64,000 nt of DNA from Entoloma clypeatum (GCA_963565915.1 OY751486.1:3348001-3412000), one strand, 5' to 3'; shown: positions 11,885 through 23,940, counted from the first letter of the stretch. The notes: generated from the sequence alone by a model not told the origin. Program-made: numbers and translations.

Positions 11885-12370
11885 CTGTCTGACAGTGTTG
11901 GGCATGAGTGGACGCATTGGGCATGAGTGGGCATCATTGGGCGTGAGTTGACGTGTTGGGTGTGAGTGGGCACTGTTGGGTGTGAGTGGATGTGTTGGCC
12001 ATGAGTCGTGGGTGAAGAAAGGGCGTTGGCCGCGAGTTGATGCAAGAGGGGGGCAGTTTGGCACGAGGGGGGCAGTTGAGAATGAGAGGGGGCCATTGGG
12101 CTCGAAGGCAGGGTGTTTGGCACAGGAGCCGTTGGGCTTGAAGGGAAGGCGTTGGGCATGAGTGGACGCCGTTGGGTGTGAAAAGGGGCTGTCAGGCATG
12201 AGACGACGCCATTAGGCGATAGAGGGGGATGTTGGGCATGAGTGGGGGCTGATGGGCTCGAAGGGACAGCATTGGGCATGAGTGAATGGCATTGGGTGCT
12301 AGAGGCAGCCATTGGGCACAACAGCGGGCCGCTGGGCACTAGAGGGGCTGTTGGGTGGAGGTGGTGGCCA
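11885..12370. repeat. Minisatellite of element X
   Basis: About 20 imperfect copies of a roughly 20-bp unit such as ttgggcatgagtggacgcc. The same unit, in the complementary sense (gcccaacggccactcatg), recurs in X copy 2 at about 48010-48586 and 56782-57065. The minisatellite is thus a component of the element, not a local expansion. Confidence 0.85.
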
Positions 12371-12570
12371 GATGGAGTGGAGGTGGGGAAAAAAGAAAAG
12401 TGTGGGAACTTTTTGCTGGCAGTCCACTTATGGTTTGAGTTTTTGTGATTGCCGAGCAATGCATGTTGTAAAAACTTGTGCCCTTGATGCAAACCATGGC
12501 ACCACATCAGGAAAAATGTTTCCGCTACATAGACTGCTGCCAGAGAACGTAGCGGTAGTAGCGCCGCGTG

Positions 12571-14159
12571 TCAGTCCATAGATCAAGAATATTTTTCATA
12601 TCAAAAATACTGTTCAAAATGAATCAGACATACACATTATTGAAAACATGGCACTGAATCCTCATCTGGATGGGTTCAGCATCAATAAAATTGCAAGTTG
12701 GTCAAAATGGGGCAGTTCCAAAACTTCCAAGTCATTTCAAGCTCTGACTCAACTCAATTGACTGGGCTGTTAAGGGTTTGTTGATGCTTTGGCAGTCAAC
12801 GTTTCAACCACCATCATTCTCAATTTTTGCCCATCAATGATTCCTCCACCAACGCTGCTCACTCTCCTTCTCGAAGACAATGAGGACCACCACCTTAGGG
12901 TGTGGGCCTGTCGGCAGCAGTGCAGTACCCACTGCCGTTGTCGACATGGCCATACATTGGCAACGGCGCAGTACCCACTGCCGTTGCCAATGTGGTTCAT
13001 ATTTCAAGGTGCTGAAATGACGATGCCGATGCAGTCCCCACCATCGGTGTCGCCAGAAGCACCTCCCACTGCATTGGCCTAGCCATGGACGCTGTCTGCT
13101 GCCATCTCTCGACCCTTCCCGGGTCCCTGTCTCCGTTGTCCCCATCTCCCAACCCACCCACAACGCGCTGGCTGCATGCCCAACCAATGTGCACCGCAAC
13201 TTCTGATGATGCCAATGCAGTCCCCACCATTGGCGCCGCCAGAAGCACCTCCCACCGCCCGAGTCCCTGCCTCCATCGTCCCCATCTCCCAACCCACCCA
13301 CAACATGCTGGCTGTATGCCCACTCCGACCATTCACGCCGGATGTGTACCTGATCATGCTGGCCCAGACACCTCTGGATCACCACCCACTTCTGCCACTG
13401 TTTGCCCCCATTTGCCCGACCTCTACCAGCCATCTATGAGGCATCATGTCACAACAATGCCAACATGCTGGCTGCGTGCCCAAGGGCTCCCAACCCATGG
13501 CCCCAGACAGAACACGAGGATGAGAGGAGACATGACAATGAGGAACGGGACCAGGAATGTGGGCTCGTGGTCCTTGTAAGTGCCTCACATTCACATAGAC
13601 TCTAGTTACTCCATTATATCACATTCTATATCAATATATGAGGTTTTTCTTTTTCCCATTCCAAACAAGTAATTGAATTTGGGTATCTATCCAGTGTATG
13701 GACAGCTGGTAGGTCCTGTAGACCTTGTAGAGGTTGAGCTACGGTGAGCTACAGAATGCAATGGAAGCTTTGCAGCTGGCTATGTAGTGTCAAATAATGG
13801 GGGACTTGTCTACAAAGGTATGTGAGCTACTGAGCCTACATAGTGCTCCTGAGACAAGTGGGATTTTCCTGATGCATGAGTTCCAAAAATAAGTCTTAAT
13901 ATATGTAGAGATACTTAGAAGCTATTAGTAAGTATATATACAGTTAGATACATGATCTATGTATGGTAGGAAGTCTGTACTTCAGAATGATACATCAAAA
14001 CACACTGTAAATTGTGATAAACAGTGCATCATGGGTTCCATAAACCACAAAAACCAGTATGTTCTGACTTTCTCCCTTCCACAACCCCTGTAAACTACAT
14101 GTAATAAATATATACTACTGAACCATTGGACATGAATCTATTGAGACCATTCAAATATA
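12571..14159. repeat. Non-coding interior of X copy 1 with imperfect tandem repeats
   Basis: The block gcagtccccaccat...ccagaagcacctcccac near 13031 recurs near 13217. The block cccatctcccaacccaccca near 13141 recurs at 13281. Long open frames through 12834-13605 on both strands follow from the GC-rich repeats and have no protein-like composition, so I do not call a gene. The remainder (13610-14159) is AT-rich with no feature. Confidence 0.55.
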
Positions 14160-14874
14160 AGATCAATATAAGTAAAATAGGTCGAAAATTTGACCAAAGT
14201 TTTTTATTTCAGCTTTGGATTCTTCACATTCAGGAAATCTCATCACACATTTGTTTCTCAAATTTGGTTCATTCCTTGGGGAGATAGATATAACACTTTC
14301 ACTGAAATCTGCACATTTCATTATTTCTATCTTATCTAGACATCTATAAATTATACAAGGTGTTTCAGAAGGTGAATACATATCTATTGATGAGTTCTAT
14401 CACCTCCAACTATTATTAGATATTGAGCAAGGCACTGCACATGCCTGCGCAATGCATTTTGCGCATCATTTACCATTATTTGGTGTAGAGCACGGCACCT
14501 CTATAACAGAAAATCCGTGGCATCATTCCATGAAATAAATATATATTTACTGACATATGATACTCTACTACATAATTGATATAGTCTGCAAGATTCATTC
14601 CTGCTGTGTAGCCATAATGAGGAGAAGTGCGATGTTTTTTGAGTTTGTTGACATGTATTTGACACATTTGATGCACATCATCCAACATTGAAACAACACA
14701 TACACCCATTGCTGACTTTGCAATGAGGGGCACACATACTAAAAAGACCATAATATATTTATAGATTTTATTTATAATCTGTCTACTTGTGATTGAGGAG
14801 AGAGGGAGCCTGTGCACGCACCTTTGTCAAATTTGGGTGGTTTTGCCTATTTGGGAAGTGGAAAAGTCATGATG

Positions 14875-17800
14875 TAAGGTAGACGCCATCAGGAACCAGC
14901 ACCCCCTTATGTAAGCCAAACTGCCCATCGACGACAACCTCAAATACGACGACCACAAACACATTATCAGTAATTTAAGCTCTAGGATTGGGAGGAATAA
15001 ATGTATTCTCAAATCCCTAGGTCGCATGTTTGTATAATAAGCACTCCAAAGCAAGATATTGGACACGAAAACTGTGATGATCAAAAATGCTCTAGATGAT
15101 AATTCCAACATATTGGACATATAAAAAAAATTGGGGAATTTCTGGGATGTCGATTTTTGCTGCTTATCTAAAGCATCACATGATCAATAGGGGGAGGAGG
15201 AGGAGGGCAAGAGATTGTGCAAAAGGACACGTAAAAATGGGCAGACGGTCCCAAGCAGATCAGGCTCGTCGCAATAACCCCTCCAAGAACACCAAGGCCC
15301 ATGTTGATGACTGTTCTGACGACGAGGACAAAGACTACAGGCCACCTTCAGATGAAGAGGAAGATACACTTTCAGCCCTTCTCTTTCTTGATGAGAACAA
15401 TCTGGAGTCTGATTTGGAGCTGGAGGATGAAGAGGAGGATCTTATGATGGAGGAAATTGAGAGGGAAGCTGCAATTCTACGATTCTCAGCCGTTCTCACT
15501 GAAGCACAGGCCATGGCTGTCAAGGCTGAACGAGAGCTGATGGAAGGAAAGCCAAAACAAGGACCATACAAAAAGAATGCTCCACGTACCAAGCGATACC
15601 ATGCTCAAAAGCGGAGGGCACTTGCAGAGACTGGGCACACATTCATCAATCAGTACTTTTCACGAAAGACAAAGGAACCAACCCCACCACGTTCTGAGGC
15701 GCATTCAAGCAAGAGTTTGGATGATGATGATGGCGATCTTGATGAAGGACATGGAGCTGATGCTGTCAGTGAAAGTCTCATGCGATTATTTCCCACTACG
15801 ATGGCCCTGATAAGTGGGTTTGACATGTTCTTGAAAGTTTAACTTACAGCATCGCAGGGATCAAATCGGACAGAACCCGCAGGCCCAAACCCGAGCCCGA
15901 GCCCGAATCCGAGCCCATCAGTAGCTTCTCATGTGGAGGACGAGAAATCGGCACGGGAGAGGCTTGAGGAATTGTTGAAGCAGTTGCGGGACAGGCAATG
16001 CCCCAATGACAATAGTCCTGAAGAATTAACTGATCAGCTGCTCAATGGCCTAACTTTGAAGGATTTCCCAGCCCTACGACGTGCAAGAGCACGCCTCACC
16101 ATAAAAGGCAAAGACAAGAAGCTCGATGTATTCTTCCGAGGCCACATTACTGCCATGGCGGGAACGCTCAATCTTTACCTTGATCCGGAGCTCTCCTACA
16201 CATGGCGCCAGGCCTCCGTTCTTGCAGCAAAGGTTGCTGGCCATGGCGTCAATCATGCTTGTAACCTGCGGATATGGATTCATCAGTATCTTCATTCAGA
16301 AAAGCTCCCCCTTCACCGATATGGGACATACCACTCATCGATCCTCGAGGATGAAGATTTTGCAAACAACCTGCAGTTACACCTCACAGAAATTGCCGAG
16401 AAGGGATACATACGAGCACAAGATATCGTTGACTATGTTGCTACCCCAGAGGTTCAGGAGCGTCTTGGCACCAAAGCACGCGGCATTTCGGAGAGAACTG
16501 CACAGCACTGGCTACAGAAGCTGAGCTGGCAGTTCACCAGAAAAAGAACTGGTATGTATATCGATGGCCACGAGTGTGAGGATGTCATCGAGTATCGCAA
16601 CCGATTCTTGGAGAGATGGAAAGAGTATGAAAAGCGGTTTGTCACCTACAATAACAAAGGCAATGTACTGTGTTTGCCGAAGGGATTTCCTGTTCCTCAA
16701 ACCGGTCAATTTCGGTTGATCCTGGTCACTCACAATGAATCAACCTTTCACGTGAACGATCAGCGCAAGACAAAATGGGTGCATGCCAGCAAAAAGGCAG
16801 TTGCGGAGAGAAAGGGCGAGGGTCAATCGATCATGGTATCCGACTTCTTGACAATTGAATGGGGTCGCTTACAGCATGAGAATGAGTACATCCATCAGCT
16901 GACTGAGAACCCGCCTCAGATTGATTGACGTCTGGTGTGATTCAATGACAGGGAAGCACATGTTATCTTCAAGGCAGGGAAGAACCGCGACGGGTATTTC
17001 ACTGGGGAGGATCTGATTAGACAAGTGGATCATGCCATCGACATTTTCGAGGCGAAGACGAACGGATTTGTGACGGGATTTTTCATGTTCAACAATGCAC
17101 CGAGCCATCAACGACGGGCACCAGATTCTCTATCGGCACGATACATGCTGAAGAATCCAAAGGAAGGATGGACACACAAAGACGGCCCACGGATGCGCGC
17201 AATGACATTTGGACCGACATTTGGACCGGACTCCACTCACCAAGACCTCTACTTCCCCGACGATCATGCAACGATGCCCGGCTGGTTCAAAGGCATGAAA
17301 GAAATTCTTTGCAAACGAGGCCTTTACCTGGAGAACGAATTGAACGCTCAATGCGAAGGGTTCAAGTGCGACCCTGGGTGTGAGAACAAGTGCTGTTGTC
17401 ATCAGATTCTCTTTACACAGCCCGACTTCGTCAATCAAAAGTCCCATCTTGAAGAATTCATCACTTCTCGCGGACACATCTGTGATTTCTATCCGAAATA
17501 TCATTGTGAACTGAACTTTATTGAACAGTACTGGGGAGCTGCCAAGCTTCGTTACCGAAGCTCTCCAAAAACCTCTGATATTAAGGCAATGGAGGCAAAC
17601 ATGAAGGCATGCTTGGATGACGTGCCTCTCATCCAAATTCAACGGTGAGCATTTTTCTTTGTCTCCATCATCCATTGGGCTCATGGTACACCTAGATACA
17701 CAAATCGCTCAGCGCGCTTCATTAGTGCATACTCCCAGGGACTGCCAGGGCCAGAGGCAGTGTGGGCTAACCGACGATACCATGGTCATCAGACATTACC

Positions 17801-18019
17801 TCCTGACATTGTTGCAAAGCTCAGGGCAGAGTATAAGGCATATTTAGCGAAGAAAACATTCTGAATTAGCATTTTTACGCATAGTGAGGCACCTTGAGTC
17901 CCCTGCTCGCGCTGCGCGCACACTAAAAAAATTGATTTTTGGATCGTCGATTTTTGCCGCTCTTGGCACTTAGTAAGCATATTACATAAGGGTGCTGGTT
18001 CCTGCTGGCGCCTACCTTA
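14875..18019 (+). mobile_element. DDE_3-type DNA transposon with ~40-bp TIRs
   Basis: The left end, taaggtagacgcc followed by aggaaccagcacccc (14875-14915), is matched in inverted form at the right end, gggtgctggttcctg then ggcgcctacctta (about 17989-18019). The TA at each tip fits the TA target of the IS630/Tc1/mariner supergroup. The element encloses one spliced transposase gene. Its insertion into X copy 1 is supported by the continuous arrangement in X copy 2. Confidence 0.75.
15237..17864 (+). CDS. DDE_3-superfamily transposase, four exons, catalytic Asp changed
   Basis: Exons 15237-15813, 15850-16885, 16952-17644 and 17696-17864 join in frame across GT-AG introns of 36, 66 and 51 nt. 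The first intron is unusually short but keeps the frame. The start MGRRSQADQARRN at 15237 is preferred over the upstream ATG at 15096. The N-terminus is acidic and rich in low complexity. A helix-turn-helix-like region follows (ISERTAQHWLQKLSW). The catalytic part has MVSDF (first Asp), then FNNAPSH where relatives have FDNA (second Asp changed to Asn), a cysteine cluster (CEGFKCDPGCENKCCC), and HCELNFIEQYWG (Glu). The end reads FISAYSQGLPGPEAVWANRRYHGHQTLP, typical of agaricomycete members. The frame is fully open, but the Asp-to-Asn change should abolish catalysis. Confidence 0.82.
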
Positions 18020-18044
18020 GAGTGAGTGTGAGGGGCCAAAATAT

Positions 18045-18275
18045 ATTGGCTTTGTGGCTCAGTTGGATAGATAGTCAAAATAATCTTATGTACTATTTTT
18101 TTTTTTTTTTTTACACCAAAATTTTATATTCCAGGGCTCAATCATAGTCCGGTCTGTACTAGGGTACAATTTAAATACAACTGCTACTGTAGCGTATAGG
18201 ACCCCATTACATGGTCCATATCTTATGTACTATAGAGGTCATGAGTTCAATTCTTGCAAGTGGCACAAATTTTGC
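18045..18275 (+). repeat. tRNA-like module of element X, copy 1 (interrupted)
   Basis: A degenerate tRNA-like sequence shows an A-box-like gtggctcagttgg (18054-18066) and a B-box-like gaggtcatgagttcaattc (about 18235-18253). It is followed by gtggcacaaattttgc. A second copy lies on the minus strand at 46700-46815 next to the same X end. The 18096-18219 insert interrupts it. It could be a tRNA pseudogene or a SINE head captured by X; it is unlikely to be a working tRNA. Confidence 0.55.
18096..18219 (-). mobile_element. Short retroposed insert (SINE or LINE 3' end) with 13-bp TSD
   Basis: The 124-bp insert has a poly-T run at its left, that is, a poly-A tail on the minus strand. It is flanked by a perfect 13-bp duplication, atcttatgtacta (18083-18095 and 18220-18232). 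The sequence just before the poly-A (ggaatataaaattttggtgt on the minus strand) faintly resembles the 3' end of the LINE at 40311. It was made by target-primed reverse transcription. Confidence 0.75.
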
Positions 18276-18519
18276 ACATTGCTGTTTTGTGATGCTGATT
18301 TGTGTTTCTCAGATCGTTATGTGGAAAAGACCAGTTTAAACCTGTTCGAACTGGTCTTTGGCCAGTCTGTAAAATTCTAAGTTTGAAGAGAACCGAGGAC
18401 CGGTTGTGATCCGAAACCTTAAAGACTGAGACCGGCAGTCCGGTCTTTCACTGGTCCGGTTTGGTTCAGTCTCAGTCTAAATTCACTTTTGAAGGACTGA
18501 ACTTCGAAACACTATTCAG

Positions 18520-18718
18520 TATAATACTCTCTTGTCCTCTTCTGACTCTTAACTTGAGTCCGACCTCTGACCCTCTGATCTTCTAATCTTCTGATCCTGC
18601 AAAATAAGAACACCATTATATAAGCAAGGATGCAACACACAAGTTGAAGCCAGGTCCTTACCCCTACGTCGCACACACTATACTCCTCTGACATTCCAAC
18701 ACTTCCAACGTAGCTCAA
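18520..18718 (+). repeat. Probable 5' LTR remnant of Gypsy G4
   Basis: The stretch caacacacaagttgaagccaggtcc (about 18632-18656) is shared with the LTRs at 23941-24492 and 27421-27981, where it lies near the same distance from the LTR end. It directly precedes the gag start at 18719. The boundaries are blurred. Confidence 0.45.
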
Positions 18719-19640
18719 ATGTTTGACCAATCAGTCTTTAACAGTATATTCAAACTGCCACTTGCTTATCTGTTTATTTCAAATTGCACCACTCAGAACT
18801 CCTGTGCAGCAGCAGCCGCAGCAGAAGCTCCAGATCTGCAGGACACTACGGCATCATTTCTACATACTTTCCAAGAATTTCCCACAGAAGAATCTGCACC
18901 CCAACCTGATCCCATATCTCCAACACCTCACTTCCGACCACCTCAGACAAAGGGACCTCTGGTTCCTGAAGGTTTCTGTCATTCATGCAAATCTCTGACA
19001 TCTCCTATTGATGACTTTGCAGACAACAATCCTTTTGGTCATGAGCAAACTTCAAATAGAGAGACTCCAAAGACTCCAAAAAAGAAGTCAAAGGAACCCG
19101 ACACATTTGATGGCTCTGACTCTTGGAAACTCACCAGTTTCCTTGCACAATGCATCCTGTATTTCAGAAACAACCCTATGTTTGACAATGATGATAACAA
19201 AGTCAATTTTTCCCTGTTGTACCTCTGAGGAACTGTGCTCAAATGGTTCAAGCCCACCCTCTTGGGAGAATCTGACAAAGACACTATATGGTTGAACTGG
19301 TCTGCCTTTGTACACATCCTCTGATCCAAGTTTGGACTGATTGATCTGACTGGAGAAGCAGAGGACAGTCTGGATCACCTTTGGATGTGCGACAATCAGA
19401 AGATTCTATGCTACAATGTAGACTTCAAATGCCTCTCCATTTGCACGCAGTGGGATGACAACGCACTCTGATATCGGTACTATACCAGTTTAGCAGAACA
19501 CATCAAAGATGTTTTAGGGATCTACCCCAAACCTAAGACTCTGGCCAAGTTGAAGATATTGGGAACATCAGCATGAGAAATCCTGCTCCTTTGACAAATC
19601 CACTCCAAAATCAGACAAGTCAGACAAATCACATTGACTC
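18719..19640 (+). pseudogene. Gypsy G4 gag, several TGA stops
   Basis: The reading MFDQSVFNSIF...PDTFDGSDSWKLTSFLAQCILYF...NKVNFSLLYL, then GTVLKWFKPTLL, WLNWSAFVHIL, FGLIDLTGEAEDSLDHLWM, KILCYNVDFKCLS and LAEHIKDVLGIYPKPKTLAKLK follows the retrotransposon Gag capsid pattern of agaricomycete Ty3/Gypsy elements in one frame. It is broken by TGA at about 19226, 19321, 19468 and 19574. No zinc knuckle remains; the frame is lost where the inverted duplication begins (about 19703). The matching pol is probably the one at 23741-26270. Confidence 0.7.
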
Positions 19641-19702
19641 CACTCATGCACTACTGGAAACCCTCCAACTAAACATCAGTAGTGATTGTGTAAGGGCAAG
19701 GC

Positions 19703-21090
19703 CTGTAAAAATGATTGAAAACTGTATGAAAGAACATATTTGCCCATAAAAGTACAGTTTTTGAATGAATATATGATCAAAAACTGGAACCAGTTCATAT
19801 TTTTCAGACCCAAAAGTAGAACTGGGGATGAACCAGTCCAATTTCTTTTCCAAATTTGGAGAGACTGGAGACTGGTTGAGCTCAAAATCAGTGAGACCTG
19901 AACTGCCAGTTCAGGTCTCTTCCAGTCCAGTCCAGTTCAGGTTCATTTTCCAGTTCATAAGACTGAATCCTCAAACACTATTGTTGTGTGTTCTTTAGCT
20001 TATTATTATATATTTTATTTAGATAGCCATTGTATGTAAGCATATACTTCATTTTGACCATCTATTTTGCCTGGTGATAAGAATGCAAGATATATATTGG
20101 CCAGGTAGCTCTTGCTATGAGGAGCTATGGAGAGCTATAGTAGCCTGACAGACAGCTATGAACAGCTACAAAGAGCTATGGAGAGCTACACATGGCCATG
20201 GCTACTGATCACTACAGAGATATGGCTGAGAGCTACCACAAACTATGTACAAGGGGCTGGGGCACCAGGGTCCATGCACTACCACAGCTACAGAGCACTA
20301 CTCATGGTGTTACACTTTTTCATCCTCTTCCTATGCACCTTCACGTGACCCTTCAACCCTCAATTCCTATCTGACCCCGTTTCACTTAACTCCAATGACC
20401 CTGGGACACGTGTCCCCTCTATCAGTGCTATGATTCGGACAATTCCTCTTTTAGCTACATTTTCACTTGTTATCTCTGACTCATGGCCTCAAGGCCTTAT
20501 CTCTGACTCCTATGCCACAGCCCCCTTGAAACATTTATCTAACCGATGGTTTATTTAGCTCCTGCGCAGCATCTACTTATTTATAGCCATAGGATAACAT
20601 ATATAAGACTTGTAACCTTAGAGTAGAGGTCCTTAGCTTGATATAGGCAATTAACGCTTACCTGTCTTATCTGGAACGCTCTCAAACTAAGTGCCTCATG
20701 AGGACTTAGCTCTGCTGAACTGAACTGAGTCGTCCTCTTGAGGAACTTGTTGATTGACCAAGTCGACCTATCGAGGACTTGTTGTGGAAACCAGTTTGAA
20801 TTCACATGATCCGATCCTTGGACTTGTTGTTGTAACACATGGTGTTTTTTGTCATGTAGTGTTTTTCTCAACATTGGAAAAAGTCGGATGAGTCGGAGCA
20901 GAGTAGCAGATGAGCAGATGCAACAGATGCGACGTCTGGCAGAAAGGACCTGGCTTCAACTTGTATGTTGTGTTCCACTCTTTGATGTGGTCCTCAATTT
21001 CGGATTGGCAGATGTCGGATGAGCGGAAGAGTGGATGAGCGGAAGAGCGGATGAGCAGAGGTGACGGAGAGAATGCTCAAAGGCAAGTAG
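19703..21090. repeat. Arm 1 of a 1.39-kb inverted segmental duplication
   Basis: This arm is the near-perfect reverse complement of 27741-29128. Every position p pairs with 48831 minus p over the whole length, so there is no net indel. It contains truncated versions of the MITE (28851-29343) and of the LTR (27421-27981) that are complete in arm 2. Arm 1 is therefore the derived copy. The right edge (21090) abuts a Tc1 end fragment. Confidence 0.9.
20308..20837. mobile_element. Solo LTR copy within arm 1
   Basis: Reverse complement of the solo LTR at 27994-28523. It starts tgttacac and ends ttgtaaca, and the 5-bp duplication (catgg) is on both sides. It was carried here by the segmental duplication, not by its own insertion. 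Confidence 0.75.
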
Positions 21091-21182
21091 ACCAATACAT
21101 TCTTTTGATTGGCATTATTTGCAAAGTTATTTTGAAGGTATTCACAAAGTAGCAAACATTGAATCAGTTTTGTGAGGCACTG
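21091..21182. mobile_element. Tc1 end fragment
   Basis: The reverse complement of the left end of the Tc1 copies at 30198 and 51340: about 92 bp finishing in cattgaatcagttttgtgag and gcactg, followed by TA. It begins exactly where arm 1 stops, so a rearrangement or truncation joined the two. Confidence 0.85.
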
Positions 21183-21192
21183 TATACCACAT

Positions 21193-23734
21193 AGTCAACC
21201 TACATTGTAATGTCTTAGACAGTCCAGCGAAGACATACAATGTATTGTCTCAGACAGCCGCAGCGGGCCCGCTGGACCTTCAGTGAACAAACCTTAAAAG
21301 ACAGAGCTTAGTAATCAAAGGAGAACAGTGTGTTAGTGGCTCTACTAGCACTGCCAGTCATTTCAATGGACTGGCATATTTTTTGTGACATCCATCGGCA
21401 CATCGGGCGGCTGATCAATAATATATTGGATATATCTCTGTGATCCATGCATGGATTCAGATGGCCCAGGGCTTGTTTTAAAGCCAGTCCACCGGACATC
21501 GACCAGCACCATGACCGGCACCCACAATTTTGATGGACCAGCACATTTTCTGACACATTCATCGGCACATCAGGCAGCACAAAAGTGCCGGTTAGTAGTA
21601 TTCTGGGTATATCTCAGTGCCGTGTGCATGGATTTGGATGCCCAGGGCTTGTTTTAAAGCCAGTCCACCAGACATCGACCAGCGGCATAACCAGCATCTA
21701 CAATTGCGATGGACCGGCACATTTTCTGGCACATTCATCGGCACATCCGGCAACACAAAAGTGCCAGTCAATAATATTGTGGGCATGGATTTGGATGACC
21801 CAGGGCTTGTTTTGAAGCCAATCCACCTGGCATTCACTGGCCCCATAACCGGCACCTGGAATTTTCATGGACCAGTCCATTTGTCAACACACAAGTGCCC
21901 ACAAAGAAACAACCCACTGGTGAGGAGACACAGTTCAGGACAGCCCACAATTGGCAGATATTGCACAGTCAGTGATTGGTGGATGTGTTGGTTCAATGTT
22001 GCATGATGCACAACACACACATATCAAACATGTCAACTACATGTAAACAAATCTCCAAAATATTGCACATCCTCCTCATTATCTCTCCACAGGAACAAGT
22101 AAACTTTTCTACTATATCAGTTAGATAGGGGAGCATGTTGTATCATCAAGTATGTATTTATTTTATCAAATTTTGCCACAGATTCAAAGTGATCAAGGTC
22201 CAGTCTAAACCAAATAATAGTAAACAATGCACAAAAGACATTGTGCAGGCGTGCACACTGCCTTTCTCATGCTTTAATAATAGTTTGAAGTAATAGGACT
22301 CATGAATACATATGTATTAACCTTGTGACACACTTTGTATAATTTTTAGCAGTCCAGATAAGATAGAAATAATCAAATGTTGAAATTTGAGAAAGAGTGT
22401 CATATCTCTCTAAGAAATGAACCAAATTTGAAAGATGAAGGTGTCCTGAGATCCCCTGAATGTGGAGAATCCAAAGGTGAAATAAAAGATTTTGGTCAAA
22501 TTTTTGATCTATTTTGCTCATATTCAGCTTATTAGGTTCTTGAACTTGATTTGAATGGTCTGATGAGGTTTACATACAATATTTCAATGGTATACATACA
22601 GTACATGTAGATTAAAGTGGTTATGGAAAGGTGCAAGGAAGAAAACATGGCTTTTGGTGTTTGAGAAAACTTGTGATGCACGGTTGCATCATGATTTTGC
22701 CTGTGTTTTGTTGTCTCATTTCAGAATACAGATTTTCTATCATATATAGCCAACTGTATATATACTTTTTATGAGTTCATAGGCATCTATCCAACAATTA
22801 ACAAGCATATTTGAGGTTGATAGAGCGGGGAATGAAGGAAGCATGATTTAGTCAACACTGTCATTGTTATGCACGTGCCAATCTGAGATATATTTTGGAC
22901 GAAGTCTTATCTCCAGTCTTTCAGATGACATGGATTTCCTTGGTAGTGGGGGGAAGGCCCATTTTGCCAATGGCCTGTTGACAGTGTGTCGCCATCTGTG
23001 AGTTTTTGCTGGACATTCATCATCTGTCATTCATGGTTTTTCTTGGCTGGTGGGACTTCACTTTCATGTGAATGTGTCAGAAGATAGGCCGGTCCATCAA
23101 AATTGTAGGTGCAGGTCATGGTGCCGGTCAGTGTCTGGTGGACCAGCTTTAAAACAAGCCCTGGGTCATCCAAATCCATGCACAGGGCACTGAGATATAC
23201 CCACAATATTATTGACTGGCACTTTTCTGTCACTCAATGTGCCGATGGATGTGTCAGAAAATGTGCCGGTCCATCGAAATTGTAGGTGCCGGTTATAGTG
23301 CCGGTCAATGTCAGGTGGACCAGCTTTGAAACAAGCCCTGGGCCATCGAAATCCATGCACAGGGCACTGAGATATACCCAGAATATTATTGACCAGCACT
23401 TTTGTGCTGCCTGATGTGCCGATGAATCTGTCAGAAAATGTGCCGGTTGATCGAAATTGTAGATGCTAATCATAGTGCCGGTCAATGCCCAGTGGACTGG
23501 CTTCGAAACAAGCCCTGGGTCATCCAAATCCATGCACAGGTCACTGAGATACAGCTAATATATTATTGACCGGCAGTGCTAGTAGAGCCACTAACACACT
23601 GTTCTACTTTGATTACTAAGCTCTGTCATTTAAGGTTTGTTCGCTGGAGCTCCAGTGGGCCCGCTGCGGCCGTCTGAGACAATACATTGTACATCTTTGC
23701 TGGACCATCTAAGACCATACAATGTAGGTTGACT
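21193..23734. mobile_element. Fold-back element with tandem subrepeats in both arms
   Basis: The left arm (from agtcaacctacattgta at 21193) and the right arm (tacaatgtaggttgact ending at 23734) are imperfect inverted copies through about 21340 and 23575. Inward from there each arm holds about three units of 158-180 bp around tggatttggatgacccaggg, at about 21465, 21641 and 21799 on the left and about 23153, 23332 and 23510 (complement) on the right. The loop (about 21960-23030) includes an AT-rich block shared with element X. No coding frame and no clear target duplication are seen. Confidence 0.65.
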
Positions 23735-23940
23735 ACCTGTATATACACCCGTCTTCTGTGCCACAATCATCATGGATCAACTCCACTCTGACATCCTCTC
23801 TGCTCTTCTGACCAATCCCATTTCCACCTCTTTTCTCAACAATCCTAATCCATGCTGGATCGTGAATGAAGCAGGTTATCTACTCCACAATGGACATATC
23901 TACATTTCTGACTCATCCAACCTCCGCATCCTCATCCTCC

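Larger units (their letters stand above)
11625..18514. mobile_element. Composite hAT-like element X, copy 1 (with nested DDE_3 element)
   Basis: This copy is recognised by comparison with copy 2 (46502-57323). Both carry, in the same order: an ACTGGTC-rich end (here 11625-11810), a 20-odd-bp minisatellite (11885-12370), a segment with tgccgagcaatgc and gcaaaccatggc (12370-12560), an AT-rich block (14160-14870), a tRNA-like module (18045-18275) and a second ACTGGTC-rich end finishing in cttcgaaacacta at 18514. The DDE_3 transposon at 14875-18019 sits between gggaagtggaaaag and gagtgagtg, which are nearly adjacent in copy 2. The left tip is degraded, so no target duplication can be read. No transposase belongs to X itself. 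Confidence 0.7.

Noticed and set aside
12834..13605. Long open frames on both strands (up to about 200 codons), His/Trp/Arg- or Pro-rich
   Set aside because: They follow from GC-rich tandem repeats, appear in several frames at once, and have no domain-like pattern.
18045..18275. Functional tRNA gene
   Set aside because: Split by an insert, with degenerate boxes and no convincing acceptor stem pairing; treated as a repeat module.
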